This document shows, one piece after another, positions 19,557 to 27,585 of a DNA stretch of 64,000 nucleotides. Source of the stretch: Methylotenera sp. (GTDB lineage Bacteria; Pseudomonadota; Gammaproteobacteria; Burkholderiales; Methylophilaceae); the NCBI GenBank assembly GCA_013141495.1, contig JABFQV010000002.1, positions 310,001 to 374,000 on the forward strand, given 5' to 3'. Each line of letters opens with the position of its first letter. Position 1 is the stretch's first letter. Under the pieces are notes generated by a model. It was not told the origin of the DNA, did no database searches, and saw nothing but the letters and a program-made list of their open reading frames with translations. The position numbers and the translations under genes are program-made.

Positions 19557-19735
19557 ATGAACTTTAACAATTTAATTTGCAATGGCTTAGGCATAACAAT
19601 CTAAGCCTTCCGATTAAACTTAATCGCAATTTTATATGGCACTACATTCAAACTATACAGATTAGTATAGTTTGTGCCAATTTACTAAGTTACTAGTAAA
19701 AACTCATCAGGAATTTCATGATTTTAAGTTTTGAA
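19557..19735 (-). promoter_or_regulatory. Quinoprotein promoter segment, copy B, with covarying palindrome
   Basis: Diverged copy of 16132-16308. It still encodes the first codons of the quinoprotein (MPKPLQIKLLKF on the minus strand) before jumping into lipase remnant 2, so this is a truncated 5' end of that gene plus its promoter. The palindrome is AAACTATAC at 19650-19658 and GTATAGTTT at 19665-19673. The G-to-A change in one arm is matched by C-to-T in the other. It probably drives the lipoprotein-lipase genes. Confidence 0.65.
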
Positions 19736-19900
19736 GAAGTGTAATATTTTGCACTTCAACCTTGAAACCGCCCAGTGATGGTTAAAACTATTAAACATAA
19801 AAATATAGCAGATTGCTATGTTGGCTAGCGTACATACTTAAATTAACTCTTCAGCTTACTATGACAAGGATTCATTTTTATATTAATTTAGGAAATTTCC
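19736..19900 (+). promoter_or_regulatory. Upstream region of the EF-hand/BON gene
   Basis: AT-rich region with GTTGGCTAGCGTAC at 19820-19833. This matches 12 of 14 positions of a palindrome found upstream of another BON gene at 25985-25998. A Shine-Dalgarno AGGAAA precedes the start at 19901. It is probably a promoter or operator region; the factor is unknown. Confidence 0.4.
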
Positions 19901-20416
19901 ATGAGAAACACCACACACATTAAATCTACCTTGCTTGTCGTTGCATTGACTGTAAGCTCAGTCAGTTCGCAAGTCTTCGCTTTGGATAATATTGCGGATG
20001 CAAACCAATCAGCTTATACCACCGCATTCAAAGCTTTAGACCTTGACAACAGCAACAGCCTGACTAAATCAGAGCTAAAAAGTGAAAAGCTTTTTAATAA
20101 TCACTTTAATGATGCCGATAAAGACAATGACGGTAGCCTTAACCAAGAAGAATATACAAATTTCAAATCAAAGGCGGATCAAAAAAATGTTAAACGCATT
20201 GCCAAAGATAGTTTTATCACCTCAAAAGTTAAAGGTAATTTATTAAAAGATGAGGGTCTAAAAAGCCTAAAAGTAAGTGTTAAAACACATCAGGGCGTTG
20301 TGATATTAAGCGGCTTTGTTGAAACGGAAGATCAAATTAAGCAAGCTGAAAAAATTGCAGTGGATACTGAGGGCGTTAAATCAGTTAAAAATAGTTTGAT
20401 ACTGAAAAAAGACTGA
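19901..20416 (+). CDS. Exported EF-hand and BON domain protein
   Basis: 171 residues with a signal peptide (about 1-27, ending QVFA). Two EF-hand loops are visible: DLDNSNSLTKSE (about 47-58) and DADKDNDGSLNQEE (about 71-84). A BON domain follows at about 105-168 (ITSKVKGNLL, GVVILSGFV, GVKSVKNSL). BON domains bind envelope surfaces or phospholipid, as in OsmY. The EF-hand fusion suggests calcium-responsive envelope protection. Function inferred. Confidence 0.85.
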   Translation: MRNTTHIKSTLLVVALTVSSVSSQVFALDNIADANQSAYTTAFKALDLDNSNSLTKSELKSEKLFNNHFNDADKDNDGSLNQEEYTNFKSKADQKNVKRIAKDSFITSKVKGNLLKDEGLKSLKVSVKTHQGVVILSGFVETEDQIKQAEKIAVDTEGVKSVKNSLILKKD

Positions 20417-20643
20417 GTTTCTGTTAACTGTATTGTCGTTCTTTATGCACTAAATGAAGCAGTTTAAAACATAGTATTTATTGAGTTTCTATACTTAAAT
20501 CTATTCCCTACATTAGAAGTACTACCAGATTTATAGCATGGTCTGATTGCCCGATGACTTAAATTTACCACGCTTGTATTTTCTGATGAATGATATGATA
20601 AAAACAAGGGTAAACTGTTAAGTGTTTACCAGAAGGAGTCATA
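20417..20643. other. Intergenic region before small lipoprotein
   Basis: AT-rich 227 bp with no supportable gene. AAGGAG lies eight bases before the next start at 20644. I see no named regulator site. Confidence 0.3.
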
Positions 20644-20859
20644 ATGAAAAAGTTATTGTTAGTTTTAAGTTTGGTGTTGGTTGGTCTGAGCGGCTGTTAT
20701 GTGAGAGGCCATGATGAAGGTTATCGTAGAAGTCATGACAATCATAGAGATAATGATCATCAAAGGGGTAATGACAATCATAAAGATAATGATCATCAAA
20801 GGGGCCATGACAATCATAAAGGTGATCGTGGCGAAGAGCATCGCGATTCAGGTAGATAA
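20644..20859 (+). CDS. Small His/Asp-rich repeat lipoprotein
   Basis: 71 residues. Signal sequence with lipobox LSGC (Cys18). The rest is a hydrophilic tail of 12-residue repeats of the type DNHKDNDHQRG(N/H). The DNA repeat has a 36-bp period (GACAATCAT at 20737, 20773 and 20809). Dense His and Asp suggest metal binding, but this is only inference. A hairpin terminator follows. Confidence 0.75.
   Translation: MKKLLLVLSLVLVGLSGCYVRGHDEGYRRSHDNHRDNDHQRGNDNHKDNDHQRGHDNHKGDRGEEHRDSGR
20737..20817 (+). repeat. 36-bp tandem repeat inside the small lipoprotein gene
   Basis: Two full units and part of a third, with near-identical sequence and exact 36-bp spacing, keeping the reading frame. Copy number could vary between strains. 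Confidence 0.8.
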
Positions 20860-20866
20860 CTTGGGA

Positions 20867-20898
20867 TGCCTTAGTGTGTTAAAACACTAAAGCATTTT
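20867..20898 (+). terminator. Rho-independent terminator
   Basis: Stem TTAGTGT (20871-20877) with ACACTAA (20884-20890), extended by an outer GC pair, followed by a run of T. It lies just after the small lipoprotein gene. Confidence 0.75.
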
Positions 20899-20979
20899 TT
20901 TGTCTATTTGACTCAGCGGTTGTGTTTTCCGCATACATAAGTTCAGCTATTGATGAAGATAATTTAAGTTTTAATGCTG

Positions 20980-21726
20980 TTAGGTGTTACGTATATCAAT
21001 CACAACGCTCATCGCCAGAGGTATAAACGCCCCGATGCACGCGGCGGCAAGCACGTCAGTTGGCCAGTGTACGCCTAGTACCAGACGCGAGATGGCGACT
21101 AGAAATATCCATAAAACTGCTGTCACCAGTACGAAATTGCGCGATGCAGGTCTGATTCGGCTTACACATAGAACGATCGCTGTGGCTAATGCTGCAACTG
21201 CTAGTGTATGACCGCTAGGAAAGCTGGAACCCCAATACCAGACGGTATCTTCCCATAACTTTGGCCGATCTCGGCTGGTAATCGCTTTAATGATGTAAAT
21301 CACAATGGCGCTACTAATAGTGGAAGCTGCCACGATTAAAGCCTCTGCACAATGTTTTGAGTATAGAAGTAGGATTACCGTCAGTGCGGCGAGTGTCAAT
21401 AAAACGGTTGATGACCCGCTAAGTGTCACGGCTTCAAATAGCCACGTTAGCTTGTTTGGTACGTGGCTATGAATGAAAATCAAGATCGCATTGTCAATCG
21501 GGCCAGATTCTCCCCCGATTGCATCTTCACTCACTTTAATTGCAGTGACAGCTAGAATAAGCACCAATAACGTTGCCAGTTTTCGTTTTTCTAATGATTT
21601 AGACCATGCAGATTGGTAGCGGCGAATATAGATACCTAGAATCAGACGAATACAGGCGACAATAAGTATCAACTCTGCAATTTCTTCAATGACCTTAAAC
21701 AGGTGCAATTCACTTGTTAGCGCCAA
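20980..21726 (-). CDS. PAP2-family membrane phosphatase
   Basis: 248 residues, about six membrane segments. The three PAP2 phosphatase motifs are complete: KAITSRDRP (about 145-153), SSFPSGHTLA (about 167-176, catalytic His) and SRLVLGVHWPTDVL (about 211-224, second His and Asp). Expected to dephosphorylate lipid phosphates such as phosphatidate, phosphatidylglycerol phosphate or undecaprenyl diphosphate on the periplasmic face. Its start overlaps the 3' end of the DUF3943 gene by 10 bp. Confidence 0.88.
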   Translation of the reverse strand: MALTSELHLFKVIEEIAELILIVACIRLILGIYIRRYQSAWSKSLEKRKLATLLVLILAVTAIKVSEDAIGGESGPIDNAILIFIHSHVPNKLTWLFEAVTLSGSSTVLLTLAALTVILLLYSKHCAEALIVAASTISSAIVIYIIKAITSRDRPKLWEDTVWYWGSSFPSGHTLAVAALATAIVLCVSRIRPASRNFVLVTAVLWIFLVAISRLVLGVHWPTDVLAAACIGAFIPLAMSVVIDIRNT

Positions 21727-23180
21727 TCTATCTCACCAAACCCATCATGCCCAAGAAATGTATAAAAAATCCCCAGCGTGCCTGTCGCCTGTTTTTTATC
21801 GCCAATATCTGGGAAAGTTGCATCGCGCTGGTTCCATTGATACTTTATCGTTACCGCGTGTTTACGATAAACTCGGTAAGTAAAGGCAACATCTGCACGC
21901 ACGATGTTATCGTGGCCACCTTTGTGTATGTTATCGACGTCACTTACAAAATATTCACGCCCGGTAAAGTCCACAGAAGCTTTTTTACCAAAAATAACAC
22001 GTAACGCAGCCAAACCTTGGGGCGCAACCCCGTAATGATAATCCTGTGCTGTCTTTCCATTGTTGGTCCCAACAGCAGCGTAGCCAACGCCGCCCATAAG
22101 CGTCCCTTGGAGTGCTACTGACTCACTTAGCCATAGCTGTCCTGTTGTGCCCAGCGACAGAGCTGTACTGGATATGCGAAAAGTTTGCGGTGAAATATAA
22201 TCATAGCTGCCATATAACCCCCACAACCCGCGATAACTTTCTCCTACTTGATAATCTCGCCCTAACAGCAAACCTCGAGTCATCACACTCTCAAATACAT
22301 TGGCGCTTGAAGCCGTACTTTGAAACACGAAATAATCAAAAGGGCGTGTATAAGCATAACCCAGTTTTCCTGGCAGACCATAACCCATTAAAAAATCCAG
22401 TTGGGCATCGTTGCGTTTAATTTCAGTTGTGGTGCCCGGGTCACCATGAATGGTATTGCTGATGCCGAACTGAAGGCGGCTGTAATATGCAGCATCATTA
22501 CTTGCAAAAACAGCGTCGAATCTATCTCCCAGTGCATACCGGTTGAATCCGGCAGAGGGAGATATGATGGCTGCACTAGTCTCACGCCAGAAACTGGGAG
22601 AGCTGCCACCTTTCTCAAGGACTAGATTCGACATTCTAAAGAGTGCTTCACCTAGAAAAGAGCCACCAAAACCAGTTGAGAGCATGTCGTTTTTAGAGGG
22701 AGGCACTTTTTCTCCGGCTATTTCCCAAAAAGCGCTACCTGCCAAGGTGTAACCTAATGATTCCCAATAATTGAGACCGGCAGACCTGGCAAAACCATGG
22801 TACATGGAACCCTGATATGGATGACCTAGCTGGTTAATATTGAAAGGATCTCTGTCGTCCTTCCAGCTACTGCTCAAGTTGTGCCGGATAGTTGAAAAGT
22901 TTGAATCATAATCGCTACTGCCGCTGTAGCGACGATTAAACTGATTTAAAAGAAAATCAAATCCAATAATTTCGGCTACTGGGATTAAATAGCTTTTGTC
23001 GACTACACTGTCAGATAAACGTTCTACTTTTGTAGGGTTGTGCGGTAGCGGCAGTTTCACTTCAACCAGCTCAGGACTTGCTACCGGTTTGGCAATTTCA
23101 ACCAACTCATCGGCAAATGCTATGTCAGTGATAGCGGCACATGCTGTAAATAAAACACCAGTGACAATTAGTTTTTTCAT
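21717..23180 (-). CDS. DUF3943 outer-membrane protein
   Basis: 487 residues with a signal peptide ending DIAFA (about residue 23). The core motif QLGHPYQGSMYHGFARS and the following GEKVPPSKNDM are typical of DUF3943. The C-terminal half alternates like beta strands and ends GEIDWR, fitting an outer-membrane barrel. Function unknown. It is coupled to the PAP2 gene, suggesting an envelope lipid role (inference). A perfect 11-bp stem-loop directly precedes the ATG. Confidence 0.82.
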   Translation of the reverse strand: MKKLIVTGVLFTACAAITDIAFADELVEIAKPVASPELVEVKLPLPHNPTKVERLSDSVVDKSYLIPVAEIIGFDFLLNQFNRRYSGSSDYDSNFSTIRHNLSSSWKDDRDPFNINQLGHPYQGSMYHGFARSAGLNYWESLGYTLAGSAFWEIAGEKVPPSKNDMLSTGFGGSFLGEALFRMSNLVLEKGGSSPSFWRETSAAIISPSAGFNRYALGDRFDAVFASNDAAYYSRLQFGISNTIHGDPGTTTEIKRNDAQLDFLMGYGLPGKLGYAYTRPFDYFVFQSTASSANVFESVMTRGLLLGRDYQVGESYRGLWGLYGSYDYISPQTFRISSTALSLGTTGQLWLSESVALQGTLMGGVGYAAVGTNNGKTAQDYHYGVAPQGLAALRVIFGKKASVDFTGREYFVSDVDNIHKGGHDNIVRADVAFTYRVYRKHAVTIKYQWNQRDATFPDIGDKKQATGTLGIFYTFLGHDGFGEIDWR

Positions 23181-23182
23181 AC

Positions 23183-23206
23183 AGCGAGCACTTTGAAGTG
23201 CTCGCT
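23183..23206 (-). promoter_or_regulatory. Perfect stem-loop abutting the DUF3943 start codon
   Basis: AGCGAGCACTT at 23183-23193 and AAGTGCTCGCT at 23196-23206, separated by two bases. The inner edge lies only two bases from the ATG (23178-23180), exactly where a ribosome site should be. It could hide the ribosome site in the mRNA or serve as a protein operator. Confidence 0.6.
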
Positions 23207-23424
23207 ACTGCATTTACATCGGCATCCATTACTTTTGGTTACGTTTTGGTACATGTGTATTTTTCCTGTTTGAATGTTGTAAGACACTTGCCGATAGTCC
23301 TCATAATTGCATGAAATTAGGGGCAGGTAATCTAGTGTCTGCTTATTACCGAAACTATTAGTACCAAATGTACTGTTATCAAACTAGCTGATGCAATTTT
23401 AAACAGTTTAATCATCGATATAGC

Positions 23425-24309
23425 CTACTGGGCTTCCTGCTGGCGCTGATATTCCTTACGTTTCATTTTTAAGTACTCGTCGCGCTCAACTTCATGCAAC
23501 TGGCGGGAGTATTTTTCATTGGCGTTATGCCACAGCAGTAACCTTTGCTCTAGCTGAGCTTTGGCAGGTGTAGCCAATGCAGCAATATAAGCATCGATTG
23601 CCAGGTAATAGCGCATGGTATTGCGTTCAACCACACCGCGTACCCCTTGAATATAGACAGTCTCGCCATCAGGCTGTTTGCCGGTGACGGTAAAGCCGAC
23701 TTTACTCCTGCCGATGGTTGCCAGGTAGCCTTTCATTGCGACGCTACCTGTTAAACCAAAGCTATAAGCATAAGTGAAATGCAGAAATGTGCGCCCATCT
23801 TTGACCGGCGTAGCCTCAACCAAGATACGATAATCACGGGTACTTAAGGGGCCGTTCTCGGCGTTGAGTTCAAGTGCAAAATAATCCGGCGTTGTGATTA
23901 TGCCTTGATAATTAAACTCGACGCGATAGGTATCTGCCAGCGGTTGATCATATTTTTTACCAAGATTGACAGTGAGCGTAGTCTTAATATCACTGATGGA
24001 TGCATGACAGTATTTGATGTTAATGTGCAGGATCAGTAGATCACACCAATGCGCGGGGTCGTTGAGCGCCATATTAACGGTGGCAAATGGATAATCAACC
24101 ACAGCATAGATTTCACCTTTTAAATCGTGCGAGGATTCCGTAGAGTTAATATACAGCGCACGTTGAAACTGATTGCTACGCAGTTGCTTGGTTAATTCAG
24201 TGTATTTTGCGCGTAATGCTATGCTAGATACATTTGACTCTGTCGCTGATGCGTTCGCGCTAAGGAGCCATAGACTGCCAATAGCTAGCAAAAAGGTTAC
24301 CCAGCGCAT
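23425..24309 (-). CDS. Exported protein of unknown family
   Basis: 294 residues from ATG 24309 (30 bp inside the longest frame), giving the signal peptide MRWVTFLLAIGSLWLLSANA. One pair of Cys is near residues 98-110 of the mature part. The centre looks beta-rich with TFLHFTYAYSFG and VYIQGVRGVVERN. The C-terminus is a charged helix (DEYLKMKRKEYQRQQEAQ). I do not recognise the family. It lies between a PLD-type enzyme and the DUF3943 gene on the same strand, so an envelope-lipid role is possible. Confidence 0.65.
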   Translation of the reverse strand: MRWVTFLLAIGSLWLLSANASATESNVSSIALRAKYTELTKQLRSNQFQRALYINSTESSHDLKGEIYAVVDYPFATVNMALNDPAHWCDLLILHINIKYCHASISDIKTTLTVNLGKKYDQPLADTYRVEFNYQGIITTPDYFALELNAENGPLSTRDYRILVEATPVKDGRTFLHFTYAYSFGLTGSVAMKGYLATIGRSKVGFTVTGKQPDGETVYIQGVRGVVERNTMRYYLAIDAYIAALATPAKAQLEQRLLLWHNANEKYSRQLHEVERDEYLKMKRKEYQRQQEAQ

Positions 24310-24390
24310 AGATTTACCCTTATTTATAGAAGCCTGCATATAGCAAACTCGGTTTCATTGAGAAAATACCACTGGTTTATGGTCAATGGT

Positions 24391-25785
24391 TTACAGGAAG
24401 CGTGCCCACAAACGTGCCGCTCTTTCTTTAATTCGTGAGCTGACTGGACGTTTTCTCCATGATTCAAGCGTTACAAGTTTGGACGATTCCAGATCTTTTT
24501 CAAACAAAGCCTGCATTTGATCCCCAAAATCTTGTCCCAGTATGACGGCGTTGATTTCCTGATTATTGACGAAACTGCGCCAATCAAGATTGGTCGAGCC
24601 TATCGTTGACCATACACCGTCTATGAGTGCAGTCTTGGCATGCAGCAATGCGTCCTGTCTTTCATAAATTTTTACATTTGCACTCAGTAGCTCATCGTAA
24701 TAAGAACGAGATGCATAAAACACCATGACTGAATCTGTTTTTTCGGGTAAAAGTAGCCTTACGTCAACACCGCGCTGCACGGCATCCTTTAATGCTGCAA
24801 GTAGTTGAGGATCTGGAACAAAATAAGCATTGGTCAGAAAAACCCGGGTTTCTGCACTATTGATGGCAGAGAGCAATGTGGCATAGATCTGGCTGTAGGG
24901 TTCTTCTGGCGAGCTACCGATAGCGCGCACGACCTCATTACCCTTGTTGCCGAGCTCAGGAAAGTAATTTCTAGCGGCCAATAGCTCGCCTTTCTGTTGG
25001 CTCCATGTTGCCATAAACAGTTTTTGAAACTCACTGACTACCGGACCTATCAAGCGTAAATGGGTATCTCGCCATGGTTGCTTTTCATTTTGTGACTTGG
25101 ATTTTTTGAAAGACCCGCTTGAATATACACTACTGATATTAATGCCGCCTACAAAGGCGACCTGACCATCTATAACCAATAACTTACGATGATCGCGCTG
25201 ATTGACTTGCCAACTTTTGCGCATATTAAGTGGGTTAATCGGGTTGAATTCCAAAACATTCACGCCGACATCTTCCAAAGCGTTAAAAAACGCTTCAGGT
25301 GTATTGATCGACCCCACACTATCGTAAATCAAGTTTACCTGCACACCGCTTCTTTGCTTGCTGATGAGTAGTTCGGCAAAACGCTGCCCGATTTCATCAT
25401 CCTCGATGATGAAGGTTTCCATATTGATATGGTCCTTCGCATTCGCTATAGCTGCAAACATAGCGCTATAAGTGGTCGGGCCGTCAACAAGCAATTCTAC
25501 TTTATTGCCTACTACCAGCGGACTACCTACAATCTCCGCTTCCAGCGCCAAGTGTTTATCGAAAATATTGGTATCGTCGCCATTCTTCTTAAGCCTAGCG
25601 AGAATCGCCTTGCTCTGATGAGCGGTCAAGGGGCCATGCGCGCCATCAAGTTGTACTGGGTGTGAAGATGCCATTGCCATGTCAGGTACCATGGTAGGTA
25701 TTGATGTACAGCCTACGAGCATTGACACACAAAGCGCTATTGCCAGTTTTGCAATACTGAAGTACTTAATTTTACGCATATTCAT
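24391..25785 (-). CDS. Phospholipase D / cardiolipin synthase-type lipoprotein
   Basis: About 464 residues from ATG 25785 (or 462 from 25779), chosen for the signal sequence with lipobox LVGC. Two HKD motifs are complete: HRKLLVIDGQVAFVGGINIS and HAKTALIDGVWSTIGSTNLD. This is the two-motif PLD superfamily that includes ClsA/ClsC cardiolipin synthases. A lipoprotein anchor is unlike the membrane hairpin of ClsA, so it may act in the periplasm on phospholipids. First gene of a same-strand cluster with the unknown exported protein, DUF3943 and PAP2 genes. Confidence 0.86.
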   Translation of the reverse strand: MNMRKIKYFSIAKLAIALCVSMLVGCTSIPTMVPDMAMASSHPVQLDGAHGPLTAHQSKAILARLKKNGDDTNIFDKHLALEAEIVGSPLVVGNKVELLVDGPTTYSAMFAAIANAKDHINMETFIIEDDEIGQRFAELLISKQRSGVQVNLIYDSVGSINTPEAFFNALEDVGVNVLEFNPINPLNMRKSWQVNQRDHRKLLVIDGQVAFVGGINISSVYSSGSFKKSKSQNEKQPWRDTHLRLIGPVVSEFQKLFMATWSQQKGELLAARNYFPELGNKGNEVVRAIGSSPEEPYSQIYATLLSAINSAETRVFLTNAYFVPDPQLLAALKDAVQRGVDVRLLLPEKTDSVMVFYASRSYYDELLSANVKIYERQDALLHAKTALIDGVWSTIGSTNLDWRSFVNNQEINAVILGQDFGDQMQALFEKDLESSKLVTLESWRKRPVSSRIKERAARLWARFL

Positions 25786-25875
25786 CAACAAGCATCTCCA
25801 GCAAATAGTCACCCTAACTAAACACATTGCTCTCTGTGAGCTAACTATGTTTTCACAAGATTGAAGTGAGGTCAA

Positions 25876-26249
25876 AAATCAGTACAAAAACCTAAAACAA
25901 AAGGAGCCCTGTTGGCGGAAGTTGCCAAGGGAAACACCATCCTACATTAGGTTGGCAAAATATCTCATAACTTATCGGTCGTCTGTACGCTAGCGTACGT
26001 AAAGCTGACTGAAAATTTACAGTAAGGACTTCCGTATATGTACGTTAGCGCACGGATAAACTTTTAATAATTGGTCACAATCATCGTATTGAATAAGTAA
26101 TTAATAGATACGTGCTGACACGTATATTCAATTAATTTTCATAGCGTTAAGGTGTCAGTCACATTAAAAATAATGGCAATAGAAGTATGCAAGAGTTGCC
26201 ATCATTAAAATTTTTCATAGTCTATTTTTAATTCACATGGAGTACAGCC
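25876..26249 (+). promoter_or_regulatory. Long regulatory region before the BON lipoprotein gene
   Basis: 374 bp without a gene. It holds three palindromes: GTACGCTAGCGTAC (25985-25998, perfect), the near copy GTACGTTAGCGCAC (26040-26053), and ATACGTG-N4-CACGTAT (26108-26125). The first two resemble a site upstream of the EF-hand/BON gene. Likely promoter with operator sites; the factor is unknown. Confidence 0.55.
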
Positions 26250-26591
26250 ATGAAACAACTTAAATATATCCCTACAATTATCTTGGCTGGCGTATTAGCC
26301 ACAACACTGGGTTGTGCCGCAACCACCCAAAATAAAGAAGCATCAACATCTAAGAAAGAAAGCGCAGGTGAATACCTTGATGACAGCGTTATTACGACAA
26401 AGATAAAAGCTGCGATATTAAATGACCCTACATTAAAATCAGCTGAAATAAACGTCGAAACCTACAAGGGCGTGGTGCAGTTGAGTGGTTTTGTTAGCTC
26501 AGAAGCTGGCATAGACAAGGCGGTCGAAATTGCACGTGGCGTTAATGGTGTGACCTCTGTTAAAAACGACATGCGATTAAAAGTTAAGTAG
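26250..26591 (+). CDS. BON domain lipoprotein
   Basis: 113 residues. Signal sequence with lipobox TLGC (Cys22). The single BON domain covers about 45-112 (DSVITTKIKAAIL, GVVQLSGFV, GVNGVTSVKNDM). Related to OsmY/DolP-type envelope proteins that bind anionic phospholipid. It opens a run of small stress-type membrane proteins. GGAG precedes the start. Confidence 0.87.
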   Translation: MKQLKYIPTIILAGVLATTLGCAATTQNKEASTSKKESAGEYLDDSVITTKIKAAILNDPTLKSAEINVETYKGVVQLSGFVSSEAGIDKAVEIARGVNGVTSVKNDMRLKVK

Positions 26592-26622
26592 TCAATCTGA
26601 CTATTTTTATAAGGAGTAAAAA

Positions 26623-26769
26623 ATGCTTGAAACCATAGCAGTTATATTGCTGATTCTCTGGGTACTTGGCTTAGTTTCAGCGTACACCATGGGTGGGTTA
26701 ATTCACATTCTTTTGGTTGTCGCCGTTGTAGTGATATTGGTACGTGTGATTCAGGGGCGACGTTTGTGA
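26623..26769 (+). CDS. lmo0937-family small membrane protein
   Basis: 48 residues, starting MLETIAVILLILWVLGLVSA and ending VIQGRRL. Two hydrophobic helices with a short central loop match the lmo0937/DUF5670 family of tiny membrane proteins, function unknown. AAGGAG lies eight bases before the ATG. It is 31 bp after the BON gene, so probably co-transcribed. Confidence 0.8.
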   Translation: MLETIAVILLILWVLGLVSAYTMGGLIHILLVVAVVVILVRVIQGRRL

Positions 26770-26850
26770 GTGAGTGAGCGGTTTACCACATCTGCTTTAC
26801 TAAGGCACCCAATTATCTGTGTAAATATTTTTGTAGAGGAAAAGATTAAG

Positions 26851-27063
26851 ATGAATGCAGTCAAAATGTTGGCAATCGCGCTGATCGTGGCTGGCGCACT
26901 TGGGTTGGCGTATGGTAGCTTTACTTACACAAAAGAAACACATCAAGCCAAGATAGGCCCGATAGAGCTTTCAGTTAAAGACAAAGAAACCGTAAACGTT
27001 CCGGTATGGGCTGGTGTGGCGGCGATGGTGGCTGGAGCCTTCTTGCTGTTCGCACGCAAGTAG
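26851..27063 (+). CDS. Small two-helix membrane protein
   Basis: 70 residues from ATG 26851 (AGAGGAAAAG upstream). Membrane helices are at about 5-25 and 50-67, joined by a polar loop with KIGPIELSVKDKETVNVP. Similar short proteins are common next to stress genes in proteobacteria; I cannot name a family with certainty. Confidence 0.72.
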   Translation: MNAVKMLAIALIVAGALGLAYGSFTYTKETHQAKIGPIELSVKDKETVNVPVWAGVAAMVAGAFLLFARK

Positions 27064-27147
27064 CATTAGTCCCCGGGCTATAGAGATAAGCAACAACGTT
27101 TAGGTTTAAATATATTAAGTACAGTTTAGTTAACAATGGAGAAGAGC

Positions 27148-27462
27148 ATGGAAAGTCTAGCTAACCAATTCAACAAAAGTCAATTAATTAACGAGTTTAA
27201 AGCAGTCATTGCCGATGCTGAAGCGCTGCTGAAAGCCACTGCAAATACTAGTGGTGAAAAAATTGCTGAGGTACGATCCAAAGCAGAAAAATCACTGAAC
27301 ATTGCAAAAGCCAAGTTAGCCGATGCGCAAGATGAAGTGCTAGCCAAAACTAAAGCAGCGGCAAAAGTGACCGATGTTTATGTGCATGAAAATCCATGGC
27401 GCTCAATTGGGCTTGCTGCCGGTGTTGGTGTGGTTATCGGCTTGCTGATTGGCCGGCGCTAG
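27148..27462 (+). CDS. DUF883 family protein (ElaB/YqjD-like)
   Basis: 104 residues from ATG 27148, which has GGAGA five bases upstream; an ATG at 27136 has none. A long amphipathic helix rich in Ala, Lys and Glu is followed by the family C-terminus ENPWRSIGLAAGVGVVIGLL and RR. YqjD/ElaB proteins are tail-anchored to the inner membrane and bind ribosomes in stationary phase. End of the small stress-gene run. Confidence 0.87.
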   Translation: MESLANQFNKSQLINEFKAVIADAEALLKATANTSGEKIAEVRSKAEKSLNIAKAKLADAQDEVLAKTKAAAKVTDVYVHENPWRSIGLAAGVGVVIGLLIGRR

Positions 27463-27585
27463 CATAAACATGCTGCCGCAGCGTCGTGTAACGATGCGTT
27501 ACCTAGGTAAATTTAAATCCACAAGACTGCTTTTATTTAGGTATCGATTCAACACATTAAAATACGATGCTGCCCAAACCGCATT

